A DNA stretch of 64,000 bases from Candidatus Poribacteria bacterium (lineage in GTDB: Bacteria; Poribacteria; WGA-4E; PCPOR2b). Below, in pieces: positions 8,098-16,858 of this stretch (position 1 is its first letter; every line of letters begins with the position of its first letter). Both the position numbers and the translations under genes were made by a program. The notes under the pieces are model-generated. The model was given only the letters and a program-made list of their open reading frames with translations. It made no database searches and was not told the DNA's origin. The stretch lies in assembly GCA_022826645.1 (NCBI GenBank), contig JAJDUM010000019.1, forward strand, positions 41,332 to 105,331, read 5' to 3'.

Positions 8098-8361
8098 TTA
8101 ATTCTCACATATGATTACCGCCTGCAAACATTTTGAAGCAGCACGCCCTTTAGCTTGGATGCAGGCTGTACTGTTCTGATTGTCAAAACAAATTATAAAC
8201 TCTGCTATCTGGGCTAGCCCACATTCTTTCATTGCAGTATCACACTCAGAACCTGACGCTGTGGCTTCTTGAATAAAATCATCTGTCGCCATAAAACCAA
8301 CAGTCAATACACCAACAGTTAGAACCAGAACCATTACTTGTAAACGACGTGAACTGAACAT
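8098..8361 (-). CDS. Small Cys-rich secreted peptide
   Basis: The 87-residue product has a hydrophobic N-terminal segment (about 8-26) that fits a signal peptide ending near the ATASG stretch. A mature part of about 50 residues with six Cys (near residues 39, 47, 58, 66, 77 and 85) follows, consistent with three disulphides. AAAGGAG lies just upstream. It is the first gene of the A/B operon. No toxin or bacteriocin family was recognised, and the Cys spacing is the main clue. Confidence 0.6.
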   Translation of the reverse strand: MFSSRRLQVMVLVLTVGVLTVGFMATDDFIQEATASGSECDTAMKECGLAQIAEFIICFDNQNSTACIQAKGRAASKCLQAVIICEN

Positions 8362-8394
8362 TATTTTATCTCCTTTACGCGCTCAGTCTCAACC

Positions 8395-8438
8395 AAAAAA
8401 AGGGGGCTGCTCCCGCAATTGAGCAGCCCCCTTTTTTG
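8395..8438. terminator. Strong bidirectional terminator
   Basis: AGGGGGCTGCTC at 8401-8412 pairs perfectly with GAGCAGCCCCCT at 8421-8432, with A and T runs outside on both sides. It would stop minus-strand read-through from priA. It also lies within 35 bases of the first A/B-operon gene, so any promoter for that operon placed further right must read through it. Confidence 0.85.
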
Positions 8439-8440
8439 GA

Positions 8441-8469
8441 TTGACACTAAAGGCGATGTAGGTTATACT
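8441..8469 (+). promoter_or_regulatory. Sigma-70-type promoter
   Basis: TTGACA at 8441-8446 and TATACT at 8464-8469 with a 17-base spacer. It points into the structured non-coding stretch that follows. Confidence 0.65.
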
Positions 8470-8475
8470 GCGTTG

Positions 8476-8588
8476 CTGAAGCGATTCGAGGGACTACTCG
8501 GGTTGCTTCAGGGTGCTTCGAGTTGCAGCTCGGGGCACCCACCCGAATACATCTTACAACATCTGCCAAAAAGTGTCAACACTTTTTT
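8476..8588 (+). ncRNA. Putative structured small RNA
   Basis: Starting just after the promoter, about 113 bases hold two adjacent hairpins. In the first, CTGAAGC 8476-8482 pairs with 8505-8511 and encloses CGAG/CTCG. In the second, GGGTGC 8511-8516 pairs with 8535-8540 and also encloses CGAG/CTCG. A terminator (AAAAAGTG/CACTTTTT with T-run, 8568-8588) closes the unit. Both hairpins share TTCGAG-N6-CTCGG. No known RNA family was recognised. The alternative is that the hairpins are dispersed repeats near a chance promoter. Confidence 0.4.
8551..8579 (-). promoter_or_regulatory. Possible minus-strand promoter for the A/B operon
   Basis: On the minus strand TTGACA (8574-8579) and TAAGAT (8551-8556) are 17 bases apart. 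If used, the leader would be about 180 bases and contain the terminator at 8395-8438, an attenuator-like layout. The -35 lies in the palindromic terminator of the putative RNA, so it may be coincidence. Confidence 0.35.
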
Positions 8589-9131
8589 CGCTCATATAAA
8601 AAAACAGTACAAAGTACCAAGAAAGACCCAAGTTTTTGGTAAAACTTCGGTTGCGGTTTGCACACCTTCTTAACATGAGCCCTTAAAGCATATCAGAAAA
8701 AGCAAGGCGACGCCAGATTTAAAAACTGCAACTTGAAACAAATAGTTTCAACCTCACAAAAAACCTAGATTTATGTTAAAAAAATCAAAAAAATATAATA
8801 GGACTTACGCAGTTGAACGCTCGAAGTGTTGTAGTTCGGGGATTCATCGCTGCCCCGATAAATCCCTGATGAATCGGGACAGGCGAGATTCAAGGCCACT
8901 GGACACCGTTCCCAACGCCCGATAAATCGGGCAACTACAGCAGAGACGTCATAGGGAGCTCGTAGGGGACAACGATCGTTCTGCTCTACTTCAAGGAACA
9001 CCAATCGCAGGTCTCAAAACGCCAGAAACAGGAGTTTTTTTCACGCTCTACCCTGTTTTTTTATGAGCCTTTACCTCTTGCAGACATAAAAAAGTGCGCA
9101 TCATTCCCCAGTAGGTTTCGTCGCCTGTTTG
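8589..9131. repeat. Gene-free stretch with a truncated composite repeat
   Basis: Nothing recognisable lies before 8797. From 8798 TAGGACTTACGCAGTTGAA starts a copy of the composite element seen at 4062 and 28229. Hairpin units follow, including CCCGATAAATCGGG plus CAACTAC near 8921-8941. The opposite terminal repeat is missing. Confidence 0.65.
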
Positions 9132-9204
9132 AGATAACTTAAGTTGATGCTATGCCGTGACGTTATTTGCACGAGGGTTACGGCATACGGAGTATGCCTA
9201 CTAC
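9132..9204 (+). repeat. GGCATAC-type palindromic repeat, copy 2
   Basis: GATAACTTAAGTT leads to stem GGCATAC (9182-9188), loop GGA, GTATGCC and tail TACTAC, matching 2056-2117. It ends 9 bases from the priA stop codon. Confidence 0.75.
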
Positions 9205-9212
9205 TATCAACT

Positions 9213-11666
9213 CTACAGCACGCTTATTGGATCAATATCCACAATCAGATCGATATTGGTGGGGGATGTTTCGGCAAGCGCACACTGAATCAGTTCACGT
9301 AGTTCTCCCACATCCTCAGATCTCAGTAGAAAATGCCACCGAAATTTATTTCTGATCTTGGCGAGCGGTGCGGGGACGGGACCTCGAATCTCAACTGTGG
9401 GGAAGCGATCCGCTTTGAAGATCTCAAGTTGATCCAGCAGATGGTTGGCGGTCTGGATAACTTCCTCCTCGACCTCTCCGCGGAGTAAGATGGTTGCAGC
9501 ATGACTCAACGGTGGGTAAAGCAGTGCCTCCCGATAACCGATCTCTTCACGATAGAAACGGAGATAGTCATGCCCCTCCGCTGCTTGGATGCTGTAGTGT
9601 TCGGGCATGTAGGTCTGAACAATGACATTACCACCCACCTCGCTACGTCCCGATCGCCCAGCAACCTGTGTCAGTAGATTAAACGCGCGCTCACCGGCAC
9701 GAAAATCTGGCAGGTTCAGCGCGGTATCCGCAGAAATCACGCCGACAAGGGTCACGTTCGGAAAATCTAATCCTTTCGCAATCATCTGCGTTCCCACCAA
9801 AATATCAATTGACCCAGCCTCAAAGACATCCAAAATCTGCTGATGGGCGTCTTTGCGCGTTGTCGAATCGGCGTCCATCCGTTTGACTCTTGCTTTGGGA
9901 AACGCCTTGACTACCTCCTGCTCAACCTGTTCAGTACCGAGCCCAAAATAGCGGATGTACACGCTACCACATTCCGGACAGACCTGGGGGGTTGGACGCT
10001 CGTAACCGCAGTGACGGCAGCCCATCCGTTTCGTATGGAAATGGAATGTCAGTGAAATCGAGCAGTTATCGCACCTTTCAACGTAGCCACAGGTTCTGCA
10101 AAAGACGTGCGTCGAGAATCCTCGCCGATTCAAGAACAGGATAATCTGTTCGCTCTTAGACAACCGTTCTTCGATTGTCCCTCGGAGCACCCTCGAAAAA
10201 ATTGTGCGATTGCCCCTTCTTAACTCCTCGCGCATATCCACAATCTCGACGGGTGGCATTTCAATATTCGACACACGGGAGGGGAGTTCTAGGAGGGAAT
10301 ACTGCCCTTGCTCCCCGTGATAAAAACTCTCCAACGATGGCGTCGCACTGCCGAGGATTAACGGACAGCCAGCCAGCTCAGATCGCTTCACGGCAACATC
10401 CCGTGCGTGGTAGAATGGCTGCGCGGTGTCCTGCTTGTATGACGTTTCATGCTCTTCGTCGATTACGATCAGTCCAAGGTTCGGAAAGGGAGCGAAGATG
10501 GCGGATCTTGGTCCCACAACGATGTCCGCCGCTCCGGCTTTGATCTGCTGCCACTGATCGTATCGTTCACCGTCTGAAAGATTGCTATGAAGCACGGCGA
10601 TGCGCGCGCCGAAACGTCCGACGAATCGAGAGACGGTTTGAGGCGTCAAGGAAATCTCGGGGACGAGCACAATCACCTGCTTGCCTCGGTCCAAGACGGA
10701 AGCCATGGCTTGCATGTAGACCTCTGTCTTCCCACTCCCGGTGACACCGTGCAGCAGAAACAGTTCTCGCCTATCCGACTCGATCGCCGCTTGGACTGGC
10801 TGTAATGCTGTTGCCTGATCCGTATTCAAGGTGAGTGGCTGCGTCGGAGGCACTGGATCCAAACTCAGCGGATTCCGCACAATTTGGAGGGATTCAAGAC
10901 AGACTAACCCTTTACCCTCAAGGGATTGCAATCCTGCTACAGACGTGTTGGCGCGTTTGGTTAGTTCTGTTGTTGTCAACCTTTCATCGCTGCAGGCGAG
11001 GAGAATACGGAGCATCTCTGCCTGTTTTGGTGCACGGTTTTCCAATTGGGGAATCTGTTCCTCAATCTCTGAAACTGCCTTGGCAAGCGAAACAATTGAG
11101 ACGGTCTGCGGTCTTGCCTTGGATTGGATGTTCGATCGCAGCTCGACAAGCCCTTTTTCTTGTAACGCCGACACGGTGGTGCGTAGCCTTGACACACCAA
11201 CCCCGATTCCTCGTGCAATCTGGTGAAGGGATAACCCATCATCTTCCTTGAGTAAGGACAAGATCTCCGTTTGACGCGACTGACGCATATTCGCGATCTG
11301 CTCTTCCGTTGCAAGCGAATACACAAGCCAGTTATGACGTGTCCGGATCGCTGCGGGAGCAGCACACCGCAACGCCTCGCCCCATGAAGATAGGTAATAT
11401 TCCGACATCCATTTCGTCAGAGTAAGCAGTTCGTCGAAGAAAGTAGGGGTGTCATCTAAGCAGTCGGTAAGGTTTTTGATCTGTATAGAATCGTCAGGCA
11501 GGTCAGGTTCATCCATCAAATCTACGATGACCCCTTCGCGAGTCCTCTCTCCTAGGGGTGCGAGTACCCTGCTACCACGCTGTGCAAGAGACTGAAGGCG
11601 GTCGGGAATGGCATAGGAAAAGGTGAGATCCTGGGGGAGCGGGAAAACGACGCGAGCGTATTGCAT
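9213..11666 (-). CDS. priA: Primosomal protein N' (PriA helicase)
   Basis: PriA is a superfamily-2 DNA helicase that reloads the replisome at stalled forks. The 817 residues are full length. The N-terminal DNA-binding domain begins with FPLPQDLTFSYAIP. Walker A GVTGSGKTEVY lies near residue 304, DEEH (IDEEHETSYKQ) near 396 and SATPS near 432. A zinc-binding region follows with CRTCGYVERCDNC and CRHCGY...CPECGS Cys pairs, and then helicase motifs GTQMIAKG and QVAGRSGR. No strong ribosome site is visible before the ATG. It is separated from the UDG gene by about 80 bases. Confidence 0.95.
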   Translation of the reverse strand: MQYARVVFPLPQDLTFSYAIPDRLQSLAQRGSRVLAPLGERTREGVIVDLMDEPDLPDDSIQIKNLTDCLDDTPTFFDELLTLTKWMSEYYLSSWGEALRCAAPAAIRTRHNWLVYSLATEEQIANMRQSRQTEILSLLKEDDGLSLHQIARGIGVGVSRLRTTVSALQEKGLVELRSNIQSKARPQTVSIVSLAKAVSEIEEQIPQLENRAPKQAEMLRILLACSDERLTTTELTKRANTSVAGLQSLEGKGLVCLESLQIVRNPLSLDPVPPTQPLTLNTDQATALQPVQAAIESDRRELFLLHGVTGSGKTEVYMQAMASVLDRGKQVIVLVPEISLTPQTVSRFVGRFGARIAVLHSNLSDGERYDQWQQIKAGAADIVVGPRSAIFAPFPNLGLIVIDEEHETSYKQDTAQPFYHARDVAVKRSELAGCPLILGSATPSLESFYHGEQGQYSLLELPSRVSNIEMPPVEIVDMREELRRGNRTIFSRVLRGTIEERLSKSEQIILFLNRRGFSTHVFCRTCGYVERCDNCSISLTFHFHTKRMGCRHCGYERPTPQVCPECGSVYIRYFGLGTEQVEQEVVKAFPKARVKRMDADSTTRKDAHQQILDVFEAGSIDILVGTQMIAKGLDFPNVTLVGVISADTALNLPDFRAGERAFNLLTQVAGRSGRSEVGGNVIVQTYMPEHYSIQAAEGHDYLRFYREEIGYREALLYPPLSHAATILLRGEVEEEVIQTANHLLDQLEIFKADRFPTVEIRGPVPAPLAKIRNKFRWHFLLRSEDVGELRELIQCALAETSPTNIDLIVDIDPISVL

Positions 11667-11748
11667 AGCGTAAAATAGGCGTGGTTTATTGGTTCATTAG
11701 CACATTGGTCTCTCAATAAACTGGTGAACAAGTGAGCGAATGAACGAA

Positions 11749-12432
11749 CTACGTTTTTAGTTCCGCCATTACCTTCTGCATATCCTCCCAAACATCGCGT
11801 TTGCCGTGCGGATTCCGGAGGAGGTAAGCGGGATGGTAGGTTGCCATGAGTTTGCAGCCGTGATAATCGTGGAAACTACCACGTAACGAAGAAATACTCT
11901 GGTTGGTGCGGAGCAACGTTTGTGCGGCAAAGGTGCCGAGCGCACAGATTACCTTCGGCTTGATCAGTTCAATCTGTCTAAGCAGGAAAGGCTCACAGCT
12001 TTCAATCTCGACCGGCTTAGGATTCCGATTGCCAGGCGGACGGCACTTAATCACATTGGCGATATAGATATCTTCGCGCTTCAATTCCATCGCTTCAATA
12101 ATCCGCGTTAGTAGTTGCCCCGCTCGCCCAACGAAGGGCACCCCCTGATCGTCTTCATCCGCGCCGGGGGCTTCACCGACAAACATGAGGTCCGCGCTTT
12201 CGCTTCCAGCTCCGAAAACAACTGTATTTCGTCCTTGATGCAATTCGCACCGCTCACAACCCATTGCCTCATTGCGCAACTGCTCTAGATCAAACTGGGC
12301 AAATTCTGATTCGGGTTCTTCCTCTTCTTCAAATAATTCTGTGAAGCCAAGCTGCATTTGTTCTTCCACGTATTCCCTCACGGTTGCGACGAGCTCCAAA
12401 TACCCTTCGACAACTTCATTCTGATCTGACAT
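11749..12432 (-). CDS. Uracil-DNA glycosylase, family 4 (Fe-S)
   Basis: Family-4 UDGs excise uracil from DNA and carry a 4Fe-4S cluster. Seen are CERCELH (first two cluster Cys), the active-site motif GEAPGADEDDQG, VIKCRPPGNRNP and ESCEPFL (remaining Cys) and the C-terminal HPAYLLRN motif. The length, about 227 residues, is normal. The start at 12432 was chosen because the 10 residues before it come from a heptamer tandem repeat (12435-12460). Residues 1-60 form an acidic Glu-rich stretch. Confidence 0.9.
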   Translation of the reverse strand: MSDQNEVVEGYLELVATVREYVEEQMQLGFTELFEEEEEPESEFAQFDLEQLRNEAMGCERCELHQGRNTVVFGAGSESADLMFVGEAPGADEDDQGVPFVGRAGQLLTRIIEAMELKREDIYIANVIKCRPPGNRNPKPVEIESCEPFLLRQIELIKPKVICALGTFAAQTLLRTNQSISSLRGSFHDYHGCKLMATYHPAYLLRNPHGKRDVWEDMQKVMAELKT

Positions 12433-12434
12433 AG

Positions 12435-12512
12435 AACGTGAAACGTGAAACGTGAAACGCAATGTATTAAATCTCTACGTTTTACGTTTTACGCCTCCAA
12501 GTAGGTTTTACG
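12435..12512. repeat. Heptamer tandem repeats in inverted arrangement
   Basis: Three copies of the 7-mer ACGTGAA at 12435-12460 face a second run of TTTTACG-type 7-mers at 12475-12512. The pair fills the UDG-PGI gap and runs into the PGI stop. A diverged piece appears at 49234-49250. Confidence 0.6.
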
Positions 12513-13566
12513 TCTCCAATCGGCGTTTGAGTTCTTCAATTCGCCTAACAGGTGTTGGATTCTGTTGGTACAGAATTGCGAGATAGTAACTGGTCCAATC
12601 CCCGATTGCAACCAGGGATAGCAAGCGAGCGAGTAGCGACGCCCCCTCTGAATGTACCTGCGTGATGCCGCCGGTATAGGACTGAATCAGTTCCGCCGTG
12701 ATATCCATCCGACGTTGTGTCTGAGGCGGCGCAGCTGGGTCGCGGAGTTGGAGGACGTGACATGATCGCGTCAACGCCGGTGGATGCTTCCAACCCTCAA
12801 TTTCGTTGTGATTCATCTCCGGATACACACTATAATAGGCGAGCGATTTGCCGTTTTCATTCATCTGCCCCTTCCATCGCATCGCAATTGCTTCAAGTTC
12901 TTGAGAGGCATAGATAACGGGCAATTTTCCGTGCAGCGCGTGTGCAAGCTGCTTGGGTTGACTCTCAGGGGCGTCCGGCTGAAAATCTATCGCCATTTTT
13001 GCCAGCAGCGCAACCGCTTCCTCCAGATCGCTCTGGAGATTGAGGTCTGGGGTATACCCAAACCGGGCAAAGACTGATAAAATCGGCATAAGCAGATAAC
13101 CGAGCGAAGCTCTTGGAGGTTGTCCGGCTGGAATTACTAAACAGGGAAAACCGTGTGCGTCCGCGAACCCCTTTAGCTTTCCACCGCTGGTAACTGCCAA
13201 GATTTTCGCTCCTCGTGCAGCCGCTTTTTCAACAGACAGAAGGGTTTCCTCGGTATTGCCCGAATAGCTGACAGCGATGAAAAGTGTCTGAGACGAAACA
13301 AACGCAGGGAGGGTATATCCTCGGTGGACAATAATTGGACATGGGAATTCAGTCCCAGCCACTGCTTTCACGAGATCCCCGCCAATTCCAGATCCGCCCA
13401 TCCCGGCAATTACAACATTGTTGGGGATCCGCTCATCACACCCCGCAAGATCAAGGGTCTCGCCAATCTCCCAGCCACGCCTACACTGCTCGGAGAAGGT
13501 GGACAGTAGATGAAGCATATCCTCGGAGTCATGCTGTTTGATTTGAGCGAGATTTAACGTCGGCAT
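12508..13566 (-). CDS. Bifunctional phosphoglucose/phosphomannose isomerase
   Basis: The 352 residues begin with an SIS domain carrying GMGGSGIGGDLVKA (residues about 55-68), the SYSGNTEETL phosphosugar site near 100 and a LAVTSGG turn. The C-terminal PGI domain shows MRWKGQMNENGK, PEMNHNEIEGW (catalytic Glu/His region) and RRIEELKRRL. The family interconverts glucose-6-P or mannose-6-P with fructose-6-P. The weak ribosome site (GGATAG) and ATG fit the family's usual N-terminus. Confidence 0.9.
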   Translation of the reverse strand: MPTLNLAQIKQHDSEDMLHLLSTFSEQCRRGWEIGETLDLAGCDERIPNNVVIAGMGGSGIGGDLVKAVAGTEFPCPIIVHRGYTLPAFVSSQTLFIAVSYSGNTEETLLSVEKAAARGAKILAVTSGGKLKGFADAHGFPCLVIPAGQPPRASLGYLLMPILSVFARFGYTPDLNLQSDLEEAVALLAKMAIDFQPDAPESQPKQLAHALHGKLPVIYASQELEAIAMRWKGQMNENGKSLAYYSVYPEMNHNEIEGWKHPPALTRSCHVLQLRDPAAPPQTQRRMDITAELIQSYTGGITQVHSEGASLLARLLSLVAIGDWTSYYLAILYQQNPTPVRRIEELKRRLET

Positions 13567-13630
13567 CTATCCAATATTAATTCGTTGGGTCATCCGTCCG
13601 TAGACCAAGTAATGAGTTGGGCTATTAGGT

Positions 13631-15265
13631 TCACACGAAAAAGACGCGCACAAGATCGTAGAAGGTAATGTACAAGAACAGGCCTGCCAGCAAGACAATG
13701 CTCACCTGCTGAATAATCATCTGCTTACGGATACTTAGGGGCCTACCGCGGAATTTTTCAAGGGTGAAAAATAGGATTTGCCCCCCGTCCGCAATCGGGA
13801 TCGGCAATAGATTGACGATGGCAAGATTTACACTGATGAAACCCACGAAAAAGAGCAAACTTCGCACACCGAATTCCACAACGCGGCGGGTGGTGTCTAC
13901 AATTCCAATCGGTCCCGTGAGGTATTTCGTTTTAACTTCGCGAGTAACGAGGCGTTTGAGCACCTTTGCAACCATTTCCAAAATTAACCAGTTCGTCTGA
14001 ACACCCTCTCCCACGGCTGTTATGACATTATATTCTGGAATTGGAGCAGAGGGGACAGCAAGCGTAAGTCCATTTAGGGATAACTTCCAATGCAACCCCT
14101 GGAGGTTGAGTTGATTCGTCTCCTCGCTGCGAACAGGGATCAACGTTGCGGTCTGTTTGTCACCATTGCGGAGTAAGCCAATCTCAACGGATTGACCGGG
14201 ATTTTCGGAAGCCAACTCGTACAACCTCGGATATAACTCAAAAGTCTTGATGGATTCCCCGTTAACTGAAATAATCTCATCCCCAGTTTGGATACCGGCG
14301 TTTTCCGCTTCGCTTCCCTCCGCAACAACGGCATTAACTATCCAGTTGATCGGAAAACTGACCTGTAAAGACTCGGCACCCCGCCGGATCCCCAGAGAGA
14401 CCTCGTCGTTCTGACTTCTGTTAATCTCTTGGTACAGCCGCCGATGCGCCGATCCAAAGGGGTAAGAAGGTTCCCAAATGACCGATCCGAATTCAGGCAC
14501 ATGATATATCTCCTGCCCATTGATACTTTCTATCATGTCCTTAACTTGGATGCCGGCTTGCGCCGCTGCGCTGCCTTCGGTAACACTTTCAACCGTCGGA
14601 GCCTGCCGAGCAGATACTCGAATCTGCCCAATTCCCCGTCTATCAAGACTTCTCGGCGTAACATAGAGTGTCTTAGGTTGAGCGTCGCGAGAAACAACAA
14701 CTTTCAACTCTTCATCAGGATGTGTAAGGATTGTGGTGTTGAAATCCTGCCAATTTTTAATCTTTCTGCCGTTAATTGATACAATAGTATCACCCGGCTC
14801 GATGCCACCCTTCTTCGCAGGGCTGTCATCAGCGACTAACCCGATCTGAGCCATCCGATCTGACCGTCCAATCAGCATCTCCATCAACCACATCGTACCA
14901 CGATCTAATCCCACAAGATACACAAACGAAAAGAGGAGAATTCCAAGTATAAAGTTCATCGCGGGTCCTGCAATTGCCACAAAGATACGATGCCCGACGG
15001 GGGCAGAAGCGAATTCACCCTCCTCGCCTTTCTGTTCGTCAGGACTCTCCCCCGCCATTTTTACAAACCCACCGAACGGTAAGGCGGATATACAGTAGTC
15101 GGTCTCTCCGCGCCGAAACCCGATGAGTCTCGGACCGAAACCGATTGAAAATTTCTCTACTCGAATCCCACACCGTTTTGCGGCAAAGAAATGCCCGAGT
15201 TCATGAATAAAGATTAGAAAGCCGAGGGCGAGGATAGCGAGTAGAACTGTAGCAGAATGAAGCAT
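13631..15265 (-). CDS. rseP: RseP-type site-2 membrane metalloprotease with three PDZ domains
   Basis: Members of this family (M50) cut transmembrane anti-sigma factors. The catalytic HELGH lies at about residues 21-25 in the first membrane segment and the second zinc ligand region LLPIPIADGGQI near 480. Three PDZ repeats follow one another between them: near 143-185 (VADDSPAKKGGIEPGD), 232-265 (GSAAAQAGIQVKD) and 325-360 (GSEAENAGIQTGD). The usual E. coli form has two PDZ domains and about 450 residues; this one has 544. AGAAGGTGACATAG precedes the ATG, 5 bases after the dxr stop. Confidence 0.9.
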   Translation of the reverse strand: MLHSATVLLAILALGFLIFIHELGHFFAAKRCGIRVEKFSIGFGPRLIGFRRGETDYCISALPFGGFVKMAGESPDEQKGEEGEFASAPVGHRIFVAIAGPAMNFILGILLFSFVYLVGLDRGTMWLMEMLIGRSDRMAQIGLVADDSPAKKGGIEPGDTIVSINGRKIKNWQDFNTTILTHPDEELKVVVSRDAQPKTLYVTPRSLDRRGIGQIRVSARQAPTVESVTEGSAAAQAGIQVKDMIESINGQEIYHVPEFGSVIWEPSYPFGSAHRRLYQEINRSQNDEVSLGIRRGAESLQVSFPINWIVNAVVAEGSEAENAGIQTGDEIISVNGESIKTFELYPRLYELASENPGQSVEIGLLRNGDKQTATLIPVRSEETNQLNLQGLHWKLSLNGLTLAVPSAPIPEYNVITAVGEGVQTNWLILEMVAKVLKRLVTREVKTKYLTGPIGIVDTTRRVVEFGVRSLLFFVGFISVNLAIVNLLPIPIADGGQILFFTLEKFRGRPLSIRKQMIIQQVSIVLLAGLFLYITFYDLVRVFFV

Positions 15266-15270
15266 CTATG

Positions 15271-16446
15271 TCACCTTCTTGTCTGGATTAATTGGTGTAC
15301 TGCCGATCTTGCCCATTGATCTGCAGCGAGAATATCATCAAGCATTGGCTGAGATGTTACATCGTGTCGAGTCATTACTTCCTCAAGGTAGTTCGGGATG
15401 TCTGTGAATCCTATTTGTCGGTTCAGGAACGCTTGCACCACCACTTCATCCGCGCTACTGAGGACAGTCGGTAAGGTCCCACCCACCTTCGCCGCGCTAT
15501 AGGCGAGTTGTAGGCACGGAAATTTTTCAGAATCGACTGGTTCCATGTGGAGAGCCCCAACTTGGGACAGGTCGAGGCGAGGCACAGAGGTAGGGAAACG
15601 GTCCGGATAGGTGAGAGCGTACTGGATCGGCAGTCGCATATCCGCCACCCCCAACTGAGCGAGCAACGAGCCATCAACAAATTCAACCATTGAATGTATA
15701 ATGCTTTCCGGATGAATAACAACCTCGATTCGGGATAATTCCACATCAAAAAACCATTTCGACTCTATTACTTCAAACCCCTTGTTCATCATTGTCGCCG
15801 AGTCGATTGTAACCTTTTCCCCCATCTTCCAGTTTGGGTGCTGCAAAGCCTGTTGAGGCGTCACCGAATTCAGTTGATCTAAAGGTGTCTCACGGAAAGG
15901 ACCGCCGGACCCCGTGAGGATCAGCCGATGAATTTCGGCACGACTACAATCATTTCCTATAACGTCAGAAAGGCACTGAAAGATTGCACTGATTTCGCTG
16001 TCCACAGGTAGAAGACGGACCCCGTATTCCTTGACCGCTTCCATAATCAGGGAACCGCACATGACTAGCACTTCTTTATTAACAAATGCGAGGTCTTTTC
16101 CGGATTGAATCGCCTCCAATGTTGGTAAGAGTCCTGCGCCGCCGCCCATTGCTTCTAGGACCAGATCAACCTCCCCCATCGTCGCAACTGCAGAAGTTCC
16201 TTCGGATCCTGAAAGGATTTCAACGGTCTTGACGTCCCGCAATCGTTCCTTCAGTTGGTTAGCAGCTCCTTCATCCCTTACCGCTACAAGCCGTGGACAG
16301 AATTGGCGCACCTGCTGTTCGATTCGATCAATCGATGTCTTGGCAGCAAGCCCAGCGACGACAAATTCATCGGGGTGGGTCTCTACCACTGACAGCGCGT
16401 TTTGCCCAATAGACCCCGTGGAACCGAGAATGGCGAGGTGTTTCAT
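15271..16446 (-). CDS. dxr: 1-deoxy-D-xylulose 5-phosphate reductoisomerase
   Basis: This enzyme makes 2-C-methyl-D-erythritol 4-phosphate with NADPH, the committed step of the MEP isoprenoid pathway. The 391 residues show the Rossmann GSTGSIGQNAL at the N-terminus, FVNKEVLVMCG, PVDSEISAIFQCL (metal site), LTGSGGPFRE, the MMNKGFEVIESKWFF loop and HPESIIHSMVEF. The length is standard. It lies immediately before rseP, a common neighbour pair. Confidence 0.95.
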   Translation of the reverse strand: MKHLAILGSTGSIGQNALSVVETHPDEFVVAGLAAKTSIDRIEQQVRQFCPRLVAVRDEGAANQLKERLRDVKTVEILSGSEGTSAVATMGEVDLVLEAMGGGAGLLPTLEAIQSGKDLAFVNKEVLVMCGSLIMEAVKEYGVRLLPVDSEISAIFQCLSDVIGNDCSRAEIHRLILTGSGGPFRETPLDQLNSVTPQQALQHPNWKMGEKVTIDSATMMNKGFEVIESKWFFDVELSRIEVVIHPESIIHSMVEFVDGSLLAQLGVADMRLPIQYALTYPDRFPTSVPRLDLSQVGALHMEPVDSEKFPCLQLAYSAAKVGGTLPTVLSSADEVVVQAFLNRQIGFTDIPNYLEEVMTRHDVTSQPMLDDILAADQWARSAVHQLIQTRR

Positions 16447-16858
16447 AGCAAGTTCACGAATAAAAGTATAGCAGGTTTTAGGCTGTAGCGTCTAAAGCAG
16501 CAGGCACACTGCATCCCGGCGAATCCCCCCTGAAACCGTCCGATCCCGATTTCATCCCCCGATATGATCGGGACTCCGACAAGCCGAGAGCAGGTCCCGA
16601 TTCTCGGGATTCACGGAACGGAACAGGCGGAACGGCACGGGATTCAAGACAATATGCCGTAACCGCTATGCAAGCCACGGGACGCTTTATCTTTTGATCA
16701 GGACAGTACAGTGTTCACGTTGGATTGGACGTATCAGCATGTAGGTGAGGTTGAACGGAAACGATAAAAAAACATCAACACTCCACCGCTATTTCGGAGT
16801 TTGATTCGGATTGAAATCTTAGAAACAGAGCGAGAACCAGTTCTAGGCAATCATCCCG
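16447..16858. repeat. Gene-free stretch with CCCGA-type hairpin repeats
   Basis: Bases 16541-16640 hold several nested palindromes (CCCCCGATATGATCGGG, GGTCCCGATTCTCGGGAT followed by TCACGGAACGGAAC). They are related to the repeats at 49440-49530, 4690-4755 and 55665-55735. The rest, up to cdsA, shows nothing recognisable. Confidence 0.65.

Noticed and set aside
9026..9058. AAACAGG/CCTGTTT hairpin as a priA terminator
   Set aside because: The stem is short, the loop is long, and no U-tract follows on the minus strand.
12435..12512. CRISPR array
   Set aside because: The units are 7-mers without spacers, and no cas gene is present in the window.
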